Positions 25,548 through 34,696 of a DNA stretch of 64,000 nt are shown here, piece by piece. Source of the DNA: Bradyrhizobium guangdongense (lineage in GTDB: Bacteria; Pseudomonadota; Alphaproteobacteria; Rhizobiales; Xanthobacteraceae); the NCBI RefSeq assembly GCF_004114975.1, contig NZ_CP030051.1, forward strand, positions 2,356,001-2,420,000. The letters are read 5' to 3'. The translations under genes and the position numbers were made by a program. The notes beneath the pieces were generated by a model. The model searched no databases. It saw only the letters and a list, made by a program, of their open reading frames with translations, and had not been told where the DNA came from. Every line of letters starts with the position of its first letter. Position 1 is the first letter of the stretch.

Positions 25548-26783
25548 TCAGATGTACTTCTGCTGCTTCTTCCACTCCGTCTCGAGCTCGATGATCTTAC
25601 CCCAGTCGGCGGCCTTCACGTCGACAATGAACGGCTCGGTCGGTATGGTCTGGCCCCAGCCGATGGCATAGCCGATCGTGGTGTGGTCGTCGCGCATGGT
25701 GATCGTGCCGTCGACGCCGAACGGCGTGTTGATCTTCATGCCGGTGAGCGCGTCGGCCAGCGCCTTGCCGTCCAGGGCATTGGCCTTCTTGATGGCCTGC
25801 TCATAGAACTGCATTGCCACCGTGTTCTGCCACGACCAGTTGGTCGGCCGCTCGTTCCACTTCTTGAAGTAGGCCTGGCCCCATTCCTTGTTGGCGGGCG
25901 TATCCGGGAAGGTTTCGAGATAGCGGGTAGCCGACTGGATGCCGGCCGGCAGGTTCTTGATCGCAGCCAGCACCGGATAATCGACGTTGGGGGTCGCCAC
26001 GGCCATCTGCGAGAACAGCGCATAGATGTTGCCCTGGTTCACGAAGGCCGAGAGGTCGCCGGCATAAAGCAACGTGAACAGCGCCTGCGGCTTGGCCTGG
26101 ATCAGCTTAGTGATGACTTCCGTGAAGTCTGGCTGCCCGAGCTTGGGCCAGGCCTCGGTGATCACCTCGAGGTCCGGCTTGAACTGCTTGAAGAATTGCA
26201 GGTATTGGGCGGTGGTGTCGCGGCCGTAGGCGTAGTCAGGCGAACAGGTCGCCCATTTGTTGAGCTTCTTGGCGTTGGCGTATCCGGAGAGATAAATGCT
26301 GCCGGCGACAGCGTCGTGCACGCCTTGCCGCGCGACTCGGAACGCGGTGGGCGCACGAATCTTGGGATCCGCAGTCAGCGAGGACGTTTCGCTGTTGGTG
26401 TGGATGCAGGGAACGCCGAGACTGCGCACCACTTCCTGGACCGCAAAGGAGGCGGACGATGCCTCGGCATCGATCAAGAGCTCACAACCCGAGCTGTTCA
26501 CCAGCTCTCGCGCGATGCGGGCGGCCTCCTGCGGCTGGCCCTTTGAGTCGCGGTACACGATTTCGATCTGTCGGCCGAGGAAGCCCCCGGCCGCGTTGAT
26601 GCGATCCTGTTCCATCATCAGCGCATTACGCGACGAGGTGCCGAGCAGTGCGATCGGCCCGGACAGGATGCTTTGCATTCCAATCCGTAAGGTGTTGCTC
26701 TGGGCCCTGGCCACCCAGGGAGCGGCCAGCAGGCTGGCGGTACCACCCGCCAGTACAATGCGACGCGTGATGACTGCGCTCAT
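25548..26783 (-). CDS. Liv-type ABC substrate-binding protein
   Basis: This 411-residue periplasmic protein has a twin-arginine-like signal (TRRIVLAGGTASLLAAPWVARA) followed by the Peripla_BP_6 fold. Typical blocks are LRIGMQSILSGPIALLGTSS, GGFLGRQIEIVYRDSKGQPQ and YAYGRDTTAQYLQFFKQF. It heads a five-gene importer operon with all parts present. The ligand is not predictable: the family covers branched-chain amino acids, amides, urea and aromatic acids. GGGAGG lies 9 nt before the ATG. Confidence 0.92.
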   Translation of the reverse strand: MSAVITRRIVLAGGTASLLAAPWVARAQSNTLRIGMQSILSGPIALLGTSSRNALMMEQDRINAAGGFLGRQIEIVYRDSKGQPQEAARIARELVNSSGCELLIDAEASSASFAVQEVVRSLGVPCIHTNSETSSLTADPKIRAPTAFRVARQGVHDAVAGSIYLSGYANAKKLNKWATCSPDYAYGRDTTAQYLQFFKQFKPDLEVITEAWPKLGQPDFTEVITKLIQAKPQALFTLLYAGDLSAFVNQGNIYALFSQMAVATPNVDYPVLAAIKNLPAGIQSATRYLETFPDTPANKEWGQAYFKKWNERPTNWSWQNTVAMQFYEQAIKKANALDGKALADALTGMKINTPFGVDGTITMRDDHTTIGYAIGWGQTIPTEPFIVDVKAADWGKIIELETEWKKQQKYI

Positions 26784-27242
26784 CGAACCGCACCTCCCAT
26801 GAACCTGTTCTTTTGGCCTGTCTTGAAAACAACCGGCTCTTTCTGTTCAGGAGGCCCACTGTAGATCGGCCACAGCTGTGTGATCAACCGACATTTGCGA
26901 GTGGCGGGCGGCGCCGCGACATTGCGACGGTTACGTGGAGCGATGGCCATGATCGACAGCGGCTGGATCGCTTACGCCGAAGTATCAGGGCGAGGAAGGC
27001 GGACGACGAAGGTGCGGCAATATCTCGCCGCGTGAAATAAGCCCGGTCGGGGAATCGACCAGACTGCGGCGGCTCATGCCGCGCCGCAAAACCGCTCTCA
27101 ATTTCGTCGTGGGGGTGGGCCAGGAGCTGCACAACCGACAGTTTTTGTGCTATGAAGCTGACGTCCGACAAACATGGAAAGACGGAACGGAAAAGACAAA
27201 GACAAGAGACGAAACAAAATACGTCAAAACCGGGAGGACGAC
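26784..27242. other. Divergent intergenic region
   Basis: About 460 bp separate the ABC importer operon from the exported metallo-beta-lactamase and must hold both promoters. No convincing -35/-10 pair or operator could be assigned by eye, and no gene is seen. Confidence 0.5.
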
Positions 27243-28133
27243 ATGCTGATGCGCTGTGCTCGAGTCCTTGGCTTGGTATTTGGAGGATTGGTTTGGGCAG
27301 CCGCCGGGGCGACGGCGGCGGAGCCGCCGAAAGAGATGAAGCTCTACGTGTTCTCCTCGGGGGCGCTTAATCTTGACAAGTCCATCATTCAAAACGGCTC
27401 CAGCGGCAAGGTCCAGATTCCCGTCGGTTTTTTCCTGATCCGCCATCCCAAAGGTGATGTGCTGTTCGACTGCGGCAACAATGATCGTATCATCAAGGAT
27501 CCGGATTATTGGGGACCGTTCGTGAAAGCGCTCGACCCAGGCCGCGATCCCGACATCGCCATCGACGCCCAGCTTTCCAAGATTAACGTCAAGCCCTCCG
27601 ACATCAAATATGTCGTACTCGGCCACTTCCACGTCGACCACGCCGGCAACATCGGCAAGTTCCTGGATTCGACATTCGTGTTCCAGCGCGACGAGATCAG
27701 GAACGCGTTCTGGCCGGCGCCCGGCTACGCGACGTTTTTCATCTCGGAAGATTTCTCCATGCTGCGGAACAGCATCGGCGGGGGCATGCCCGCCAAGTAC
27801 AAGACCATCGAACTCGACGGGGACCTCGACCTGTTCGGTGACAATAGTGTCTTCATCCACCGCAGCGTCTCGCACACGCCGGGAAGCCAGATCCTTGTCG
27901 TGCGGCTGCCGAAGACCGGCACAGTGGTGCTGACCTCCGACGCTGTCTATCTGCAGGAGAACCTCGATAAGAACATCCTGCCGAGCATCGGCAGTGTCTA
28001 CGATCCGGTCGGCATGCTAGACGCCTACGCTTGGGTGAAACGGGTCCGCGACACCGAGGGCGCCGACATCATCTATGCCCATGACCCTGATACGTTCAAG
28101 GCGCACAAGCACTCGCCCGAATTCTACGAGTGA
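27243..28133 (+). CDS. Exported metallo-beta-lactamase-fold hydrolase (AHL lactonase family)
   Basis: This 296-residue protein starts at the ATG at 27243, with GGGAGG upstream. It has a signal peptide ending near GGLVWAAAGATAAEPP. The zinc motif HFHVDHAGN gives His128, His130, Asp132 and His133. Later ligands are likely in SVSHTPGSQ, LTSDAVY and YAHDPD. The layout (FFLIRHPKGDVLFDCGNN) matches the N-acyl-homoserine-lactonase (AttM/AiiA-like) branch. Classical members are cytosolic, so the signal peptide suggests a periplasmic enzyme. The substrate could be a lactone or another ester. Confidence 0.85.
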   Translation: MLMRCARVLGLVFGGLVWAAAGATAAEPPKEMKLYVFSSGALNLDKSIIQNGSSGKVQIPVGFFLIRHPKGDVLFDCGNNDRIIKDPDYWGPFVKALDPGRDPDIAIDAQLSKINVKPSDIKYVVLGHFHVDHAGNIGKFLDSTFVFQRDEIRNAFWPAPGYATFFISEDFSMLRNSIGGGMPAKYKTIELDGDLDLFGDNSVFIHRSVSHTPGSQILVVRLPKTGTVVLTSDAVYLQENLDKNILPSIGSVYDPVGMLDAYAWVKRVRDTEGADIIYAHDPDTFKAHKHSPEFYE

Positions 28134-28168
28134 TTAGCTAGCGACCTCGGTCGTCTTCGCGCATCATC

Positions 28169-28191
28169 ATCCCGGGCCTGATGCCCGGGAT
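28169..28191 (+). terminator. Hairpin after the metallo-hydrolase gene
   Basis: ATCCCGGGC (28169-28177) pairs perfectly with GCCCGGGAT (28183-28191) around a 5-nt loop, 36 bp after the stop codon. A weak TCTGTT follows. It may be a terminator or one of the repeated extragenic palindromes of this genome type. Confidence 0.5.
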
Positions 28192-28241
28192 TCTGTTCGG
28201 TGCAGTCGGCGGACCGCCGCCAGAGAAGTGTTCGGATTGCC

Positions 28242-29180
28242 ATGCCTCCGGTCGTTCTGGCGCAGCATGTGACGAAATGGTACGGGTCGCGGCGCGCCGT
28301 TGCTGACGTGTCCTTTGCGATCGAGCCGGGTGAAATCGTCGGCCTGCTCGGGCCCAACGGATCCGGCAAGAGTACGATTTTCCGCATGCTCACGGGCTAC
28401 CTCGTGCCGACTTCAGGGCGGATCGAGGTGGCAGGCTGCGACGTGGTGTCGGATTCCCTCGGCGTCCGACGTGCCATCAGCTACGTGCCTGAGGATGCGC
28501 CGCTCTACGACCACATGCGGGTTGGCGAATTCCTGCATTTCATGGCGGGCCTCAAGGGGCTGCACGGCGCTGGAGCGCGCGGGGCGGTGGATGAAGCCGC
28601 CGAGCGGCTTGAGTTGACGGCGGTGATGATGCTGCCGGCCGGAAAACTGTCGCGCGGCTTCCGCCAGCGCGTTTCGATCGCGCAGGCGCTTCTGGCGAAC
28701 CCAAAGGTGCTCGTGCTCGATGAGCCGACCAGCGGGCTCGACCCGCATCAGGTGATCGCCGTGCGCGATCTCATCCGGTCGCTGGCCGGCCGCCACACCG
28801 TGTTGATGGCCTCGCACATCCTGCCCGAGATAGAGAAGATCGCCTCGCGCGTGATGATCCTGCTCGATGGCCGGCTGCTGACATCAGACGCGCTGAAGGA
28901 GATGACGCAGCATCTGGCGCTGCGGCTGTCATCATCGTCCCCTTATGCTCTGATCGTTCTTGCAGCCCAAGGCGTCTCCGGCGTGCGCGAGGTCGCGCCC
29001 GATGCGGATGCCGGCACGGGCCATTATCTCGTTCGTGCCGAACGGCGCGCGTCGCTTCCGGCCGATCTCATCGCGGCGCTCGTGGCGGCCGATGTCGCCG
29101 TGTCGGAGCTTACGGAGGTGCGTCCCGATCTCGAGCGGGTGTTTCTCGATCTCACCAAGCGCCTCGGTGAGGCAGCATGA
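28242..29180 (+). CDS. GldA-like ABC exporter ATPase
   Basis: This 312-residue ATPase has Walker A (LLGPNGSGKSTIFRMLTG), a signature-like region (KLSRGFRQRVSIAQALL) and Walker B (VLVLDEPTSGLDP). A C-terminal extension of about 90 residues is typical of ABC-2 ATPases. The ATG at 28242 is chosen because VVLAQHVTKWYGSRRAV follows directly; the frame is open further upstream. The next gene starts in an ATGA overlap. The order ATPase, ABC-2 permease, GldG-like protein matches the Gld-type cassette, not gliding itself. Confidence 0.92.
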   Translation: MPPVVLAQHVTKWYGSRRAVADVSFAIEPGEIVGLLGPNGSGKSTIFRMLTGYLVPTSGRIEVAGCDVVSDSLGVRRAISYVPEDAPLYDHMRVGEFLHFMAGLKGLHGAGARGAVDEAAERLELTAVMMLPAGKLSRGFRQRVSIAQALLANPKVLVLDEPTSGLDPHQVIAVRDLIRSLAGRHTVLMASHILPEIEKIASRVMILLDGRLLTSDALKEMTQHLALRLSSSSPYALIVLAAQGVSGVREVAPDADAGTGHYLVRAERRASLPADLIAALVAADVAVSELTEVRPDLERVFLDLTKRLGEAA

Positions 29181-29878
29181 GAAGTTTTGCGGTGCTGCTC
29201 CAAAAAGAAGAGGCGGCGCTGTTTTCCGCGCCGATCGCCTACGTCCTGATGACTGTGTTCCTCCTGATCATGGGCTACAGCTTCACGCTCACGCTGTTCC
29301 TCAGCCATCAGCCCAGCATGGTGCACATCTTCTTCCAGATGTTCGTGCTGTTCGGGCTCACCGCTCCGCTGATCACCATGCGCCTGTTCGCGGAGGAGCG
29401 GAAACTGAAGACGCTGGAGGTTCTCCTGACCGCCCCGGTGTCGGAGGTCGCGATCGTCTTGGCAAAATACGTCGCTGCGATGAGCCTAGTTGTGGTCATG
29501 CTGCTGCTCTCGACGGCCTACGCCGCTGCGCTCGCCTGGTTCGGCGATCCCGACTTCGGCCCGATCTACTCTGGCTATCTCGGACTGCTGTTGTTCGGCT
29601 CCGCGCTGGTCAGCACCGGACTCCTGGCCTCGGCGCTGACGGCGAACCAGGTCATCGCGGCGCTGATTACACTCAGCGTCTTCCTGCTGCTCTGGATCAT
29701 CGATAATTTCGGCTGGCTGCTTCCGAGCCCCGCCGACACGATGGTGGTGAACCTCTCGCTTTCCGTGCACTTTCGTCCGTTCGCCGTCGGGTCGATCTAT
29801 CTGTCAGACGTCGGTTTTTTCGTCAGCGTCACGCTGTTGACGCTGGTGCTCTCCGTGCGGGCGCTGGCGCGAAGATGA
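29177..29878 (+). CDS. GldF-like ABC-2 permease
   Basis: This 233-residue protein has about six membrane helices. The ABC-2 loop is FAEERKLKTLEVLLTAPVSE, with VLAKYVAAMSLVVVMLLLST after it. Short length and the block SVHFRPFAVGSIYLSDVGFF are GldF/NosY-like. It overlaps both neighbouring genes by 4 bp, indicating translational coupling. Confidence 0.9.
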   Translation: MRSFAVLLQKEEAALFSAPIAYVLMTVFLLIMGYSFTLTLFLSHQPSMVHIFFQMFVLFGLTAPLITMRLFAEERKLKTLEVLLTAPVSEVAIVLAKYVAAMSLVVVMLLLSTAYAAALAWFGDPDFGPIYSGYLGLLLFGSALVSTGLLASALTANQVIAALITLSVFLLLWIIDNFGWLLPSPADTMVVNLSLSVHFRPFAVGSIYLSDVGFFVSVTLLTLVLSVRALARR

Positions 29879-31479
29879 TGGCGCGCTTTGCCCGAGCCGA
29901 CTTCGGCCTAGCCGCGCTTGTGGCCGGTGCCGTCGCGACCGGCCTGCTCGGCTTTGCCGGACTTGGCGAGACGGTGTCGAACGGCCTACTTTTCGCAGCC
30001 TGCCTCCTCGTGCTGCTTGCGCTGTTCGTGCTCGCGGTCCGTCTTCCGCTGCGCGGCGGTGCATCGCGCGCCTCGGAGTGGGCTATGAATGCGGCCATTG
30101 TCTGTGGCGCCGTCGCCATCGTGGTCGGCGCCAACGTCGCGCTCTATCGCCACGACGTACATCTCGACGTCAGCCGAGAGGGGGCGAACACGCCGCCGCG
30201 CCAGCTCACCGACGTCATCGCGCAATTGCGCGAGCCGCTCGCGCTCACCTATTTCTACAACGCTGGTGATCCCCACGCGGTGGGCCTTCGCGACCTCGTG
30301 CAGATTGCCGCGCGCAACCATCCGCTGTTCGTCTTTCGCGCCGTCGACCTTGACAAGGAGCCCGGCACGGCGCGCGACCTCGGCGTGCGCGTCTACAACA
30401 CGGCGGTGCTGCAGGCTGGGGATCGCAAGGTGCTGGTCGAGAACGTGGTCGATCCCGCGCGGCTCGGATTAGCCGCGCTGCGCGTCCTGCGCAAGCATAC
30501 CGAGACCGTCTGCTTCGTTACCGGTCACGGCGAGACTTTCCGTCCGATGCCGTCACACTTCCATTACAGCCATGTCGAGACGCTGAAGGGCCATGAGACG
30601 CCCGGCGCCGGCGACGTGCTGGAGGCCTCACCCGAGCAGCTCGACAGGCTGGAGCTTGCGCTGAATCAGATCGGTTTCGAGATGCGCGAGCTCGTTACCG
30701 CGACTAGCGTGGTGATACCGCCGGACTGCTCCGTGATTGCCGAGATTGGACCGCGCAGTGCGTTCACCGCAGACGAGGTGCAGCTGTTCGGTAATTACCT
30801 CAAAGGGGGCGGGCGGCTCCTCTTGCTGCTCGATCCGCTGTCGGAGATATCCGGCGATTTCGAGCGGCTTGTGCTCAAGCCCGTGGGGCTGTCTAGTGCG
30901 GCGGCGATCGTTGTCGATCCCCTCAATCATTTCCGGACCGATTCGGACAAAGTAGCGGTTCCTTATTATCCTTCCCATCCGATCACGAAGCGCCTCGCGC
31001 TGACTATATTCCCGCACGCGCGGCCAATCTCGGTCGGGCAGCCTCCGTCAGGCGTGGCTGTCGTCGTGCTGGCGGCGAGCAGCCAGGATAGCTATCTGAA
31101 ATCCCCCCAGGCAACGGTCGCCGTGACAGGCGGCGAAGCGCCGAGTGCTAACCGCACCTCGCAAACGCTCGCCGTGGCTCTCGAGGGCACCTGGCCCGGC
31201 GCAGGCGACGACAAACACTTCCGCCTTGTGGTCGCCGGTACCAGCAAGTTCGCTAGCAACGAATACTTTCCTTACGTCTCTAACGGCGAGCTCTCGCTGT
31301 CAATGCTGCGCTGGCTCGCCGAGGATGATGCTACCCCGAGCGTGGCACCACAGCCGTTGAAGCTGCCGGAGATCGTGATGACGAGCCGCCAGATGCGCGA
31401 CAGTTTCATTGTGCTGGAGGTCCTGTTGCCGCTGAGCACCGCGCTTTTCGGGATGCTGATGTGGTGGAGGCGGCGGTGA
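29875..31479 (+). CDS. GldG-like ABC-associated protein
   Basis: This 534-residue protein has two N-terminal helices (about 9-60), a third near 70-90, a large periplasmic domain and one C-terminal helix ending at WWRRR. The GldG domain is recognised by LDVSREGANTPPRQLTDVIA near the start and FVTGHGETFRPM in the middle. The ABC_transp_aux-type motif GGRLLLLLDPLSE follows. Such proteins partner ABC-2 exporters, and the substrate is unknown. Confidence 0.88.
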   Translation: MMARFARADFGLAALVAGAVATGLLGFAGLGETVSNGLLFAACLLVLLALFVLAVRLPLRGGASRASEWAMNAAIVCGAVAIVVGANVALYRHDVHLDVSREGANTPPRQLTDVIAQLREPLALTYFYNAGDPHAVGLRDLVQIAARNHPLFVFRAVDLDKEPGTARDLGVRVYNTAVLQAGDRKVLVENVVDPARLGLAALRVLRKHTETVCFVTGHGETFRPMPSHFHYSHVETLKGHETPGAGDVLEASPEQLDRLELALNQIGFEMRELVTATSVVIPPDCSVIAEIGPRSAFTADEVQLFGNYLKGGGRLLLLLDPLSEISGDFERLVLKPVGLSSAAAIVVDPLNHFRTDSDKVAVPYYPSHPITKRLALTIFPHARPISVGQPPSGVAVVVLAASSQDSYLKSPQATVAVTGGEAPSANRTSQTLAVALEGTWPGAGDDKHFRLVVAGTSKFASNEYFPYVSNGELSLSMLRWLAEDDATPSVAPQPLKLPEIVMTSRQMRDSFIVLEVLLPLSTALFGMLMWWRRR

Positions 31480-32531
31480 GGGCGGCGGCTGCAAGCACGA
31501 CCGGACGATGGCGAATGCCGCTATTGGCCGCGTTGCTGCTGGCGCTGCTCGCCGCACTTGTGATCAGCGGGCAGTGGCCGGAGTTGCGTAGCAAGGTCGC
31601 GTTCGCGCCAAAGGGCCTGGTGGCGATTGCGCCGGCCGACGTGCGTCGCGTCGCGATCCGCTCTGGGGGCAACAGTATCGTGCTCGTCCACGGGGCGAGC
31701 GGTTGGAGTATCGAAGCTGTCGATGGCGCCGTGCCGCCTGAACTCGGCAAGCATCTTGATACGGCGCTGCGGCTGATCAATGTCAGTGATGTCGTGCGCG
31801 AGATTCCCGCGAGCGAGCTCACCGTCGCAAGCTTCGCCGAGTTTGGGCTCGATCCACCAGTCATCGTCGCTGCAATCGAAGCCAACGGCACTGCTGCGAC
31901 CATCAATTTCGGCGTGCTCAATCCGGCGAGCACCTCGCACTATGTCCGGCTCGCCGGCCGGCCCGCGGTCGCTTTGATGCCGCGTCATGTCGCCGAGGAG
32001 TGGCGTGTGGCCTTCGACATCGCACGCCGGTTCCGGGATCAGGCCGGTGCGAGCGCGTCTAGACGCGGCAAGGACCTGCTGCTGCCCGTGTCGATGGCGC
32101 AGGTCTGGGCGATCGAGATCGTCTTTGCGGGCAAGCTCACCCGGTTCGAGCGCGACATGGACGGCAAGTGGTTCCGCCATAAGGGCCAGCATAGCCACGC
32201 TGGCGGCGATATCACCCACGTCGCCGATCCCGAGCAGGCGGGCATCATTGATACGGCGCTGCGCGCATTCGATGCGAGTGCCGTCGAGACGCGCATCGGT
32301 CCGGCCGATCCGTCGCAGCTCGCGCGCTACGGCCTCAACCTGCCGCACCTGATTCTGCTGGCGTTCGCGCGCGACTCGTCTGCGCCGCTGGCGCGGCTCG
32401 AATTCGGCGCGCCAGCCGATCCCCTCGACCGCTACGCCCGGCTCGCGCCCGACGGTGCCGTGGTCACTGTCGCCGAGTTCGAGATGCGTCGGCTCACCGA
32501 GCTGTTGCGTGCGATCGGAGCGGGCTCGTGA
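31476..32531 (+). CDS. DUF4340 domain protein
   Basis: This is a 351-residue protein from a GTG at 31476 that overlaps the previous stop as GTGA, with GGAGG 5 nt upstream. A GTG at 31461 is possible too. One N-terminal helix (PLLAALLLALLAALVISG) anchors a periplasmic DUF4340-like domain made of repeated beta-rich units, for example DVRRVAIRSGGNSIVLVHGA and ELGKHLDTALRLINVSDVVR. DUF4340 genes commonly follow GldG genes. It overlaps the HupE/UreJ-type gene by 4 bp. Confidence 0.82.
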   Translation: MRAAAASTTGRWRMPLLAALLLALLAALVISGQWPELRSKVAFAPKGLVAIAPADVRRVAIRSGGNSIVLVHGASGWSIEAVDGAVPPELGKHLDTALRLINVSDVVREIPASELTVASFAEFGLDPPVIVAAIEANGTAATINFGVLNPASTSHYVRLAGRPAVALMPRHVAEEWRVAFDIARRFRDQAGASASRRGKDLLLPVSMAQVWAIEIVFAGKLTRFERDMDGKWFRHKGQHSHAGGDITHVADPEQAGIIDTALRAFDASAVETRIGPADPSQLARYGLNLPHLILLAFARDSSAPLARLEFGAPADPLDRYARLAPDGAVVTVAEFEMRRLTELLRAIGAGS

Positions 32532-33625
32532 GATATCCGCTACTCTGCGCGATCCTGCTTGCCGCCTTCTCGCAGAGTTTGGCGCTGCCGGCAGCGGCGC
32601 ACCAGATCAACCTCTTGACGACGCGCCTTGCTCTCTCCCACGATCGTACGGTCACCGTCGAGATGGGGCTCAAGGGCAGCGACGTCGACCGTCTGATCGG
32701 CACCAGGCTCTATGATGCAAAGGAGGACGCGGTCGATCCCGCCGCCGTCGCCGCTGCCACACCGGCAATCCTCACCTATCTGAATGCGAATCTCGGCATA
32801 TCAAACAATAGCGGTGTTGCGTGCGCCGCAAGCCAGGGGAGGATCTTCGCCGACGGTGACGGTGTCATCTTCCGCAATACGTATTCCTGCGCAACTGTTC
32901 CCGGCGACATCCTCTATCGCTCCATGGTTCTGACCGAGAACGACCCGACCGCGCGGCAGGTCGTCCTCATCGTCCAAGGCGGGCAGGAGGCGCAGGCGCT
33001 GCTCGATGCCGACAAAACGACCGTGACGCTGTCGGCGCCGCCACCCTCGCTCGCCTCGACGATGCACAGCTATCTGATCGCCGGCATCGAGCACATTTTT
33101 CTCGGCTATGACCATATCGCCTTTCTAGTCGCCGTCGTGCTGTGGGCTACACGGATCATGCCGGTCATCAAGATCGTGACGGCGTTCACGATTGCGCATT
33201 CGATTACGCTCTCGCTGGCCGCGCTCGGCATCGTCGTCATCCCAAGCCGGATCGTCGAGCCGGCGATTGCGGCGTCGATCGTATTCGTTGCGATCGAGAA
33301 TTTCTTCTCGCGTGACCTCGACCGGCGCTGGCGAGTGACCTTCATGTTTGGGCTGATTCACGGTTTCGGTTTTGCCAGCGTTCTGAAGGAGATCGGTGTC
33401 CCGCCACACGCGATCGTGCCGGCACTTGCGGCGTTCAACATCGGCGTCGAGATCGGCCAGGTCGCGATCGTTGCAATCGTAATTCCGGCGCTGATCGCCC
33501 TTGAGCAACTCGCGGCGATTGGCAGAGCCAAGCCGGCAAGGCGCGCAGCTTTGGTTTATGCGCTGTCGGCTGTGATTACAGTGCTCGGCAGCTATTGGTT
33601 CTTCACGCGCGTGCTCGATGCATAA
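32528..33625 (+). CDS. HupE/UreJ-type membrane protein
   Basis: This is a 365-residue protein with a GTG start overlapping the previous stop. A signal peptide (CAILLAAFSQSLALPAAAHQ) leads to a periplasmic domain of about 150 residues. The HupE/UreJ_2 membrane core follows: IAGIEHIFLGYDHIAFLVAV, VTAFTIAHSITLSLAALGI, FGLIHGFGFASVLKEIG. His residues in the helices suggest metal handling, as for HupE (nickel). Its coupling to a Gld-type exporter is unusual. Confidence 0.88.
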   Translation: MRYPLLCAILLAAFSQSLALPAAAHQINLLTTRLALSHDRTVTVEMGLKGSDVDRLIGTRLYDAKEDAVDPAAVAAATPAILTYLNANLGISNNSGVACAASQGRIFADGDGVIFRNTYSCATVPGDILYRSMVLTENDPTARQVVLIVQGGQEAQALLDADKTTVTLSAPPPSLASTMHSYLIAGIEHIFLGYDHIAFLVAVVLWATRIMPVIKIVTAFTIAHSITLSLAALGIVVIPSRIVEPAIAASIVFVAIENFFSRDLDRRWRVTFMFGLIHGFGFASVLKEIGVPPHAIVPALAAFNIGVEIGQVAIVAIVIPALIALEQLAAIGRAKPARRAALVYALSAVITVLGSYWFFTRVLDA

Positions 33626-34696
33626 CAACCGAACCGATCGGATCGGCTGATAAAAGCATCTCTGCGATCCATTCGATACTACCCGAGCCCGCGCCGGTCG
33701 GGGAGTAGCAAGGGGCATCGTCCCGCGCATTGCGCCGGCTTTCATGGCGAGGGACTTTGGAGGGAGCAGAACGGGAGCATCGAATGATAGGCGAGTGCTA
33801 CTCGTCCAGTCGATAACTAATAGGCGATACTCTCCCCGTCGGTTCCCCCCGATAGCTGGCAAGCGCAATAACTTTCTATGAGAGCACGCTAAATGATCGA
33901 GTGCGTCTATCCTTAAGAGGAGTAGGGTCCTTTGGAAGTCCGCTTTGATATGCAGAGCGGAAGAGCCTGAGCCGGCTGACCGATTCTGCGTTTGACCGTA
34001 GCCGACCATGCCCAAGCCTCACCGCCTGGCCATGTACGCGCCGGCATATCCGCCCACGGCGCCTTCCCCATGCTGTGACCGTGCTCCCCGTCGGCCTTAC
34101 GACGAAGGTACTGTACTTGCCGAGCTCACTGCAAAGCTGACGCACGCGCGAGATGCCATCCAGATCTGCGTGTACTGGCCTGCCTGGGGGAGCCATGCTG
34201 CAGAGCGACCCGGTGCGCCGTTTCTCGACGCTGCTCGGGAGGGGCCGTTCGTGTGGGTCAGGCGCTAGTTTATAAGCTGGAAGAGATCCTGGATTTGCCG
34301 GCCGAGACCATCGCACGCGCTAGGAAGGCGACGAAGCGTCGCTGCGCGCCTGCGATCAGCAGCGCTTTTGTGATGCCAAATACACCTCGTCCGAGCAGCG
34401 CCCGTCGATGGCCCATGACATGCAGAGGGTCCGAGAATTTGGTTCCCGCCCGCCGTCCATAAGAGGAGTTGCAGCAGCATTGTTCACATCTGGCCGGCTC
34501 GGTCTTTGAAGGAGTGCATTCGAGAGTTTGGAGGGTGACGCCAGGCAGTGAGCTGCATTGAGCAGAGAGGCGACCTTGAGCGCACGTACCGGGACGGTTA
34601 TGTTAATCGAAATCACCATGGCGCAGCGCACCATCGCCTTACGGCGCTGCCGGAATACCTAGCCTATATTTGGCGGCGTAGTGAGCGAGTGCAGCA
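33626..34696. other. Gene-poor gap of about 1.07 kb
   Basis: Short frames on both strands have no family-like sequence. A stretch at about 34200-34470 (LRACDQQRFCDAKYTSSEQR in one frame) reads like worn coding DNA with internal stops, so it may be a relic gene. Nothing more is supported. Confidence 0.45.
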
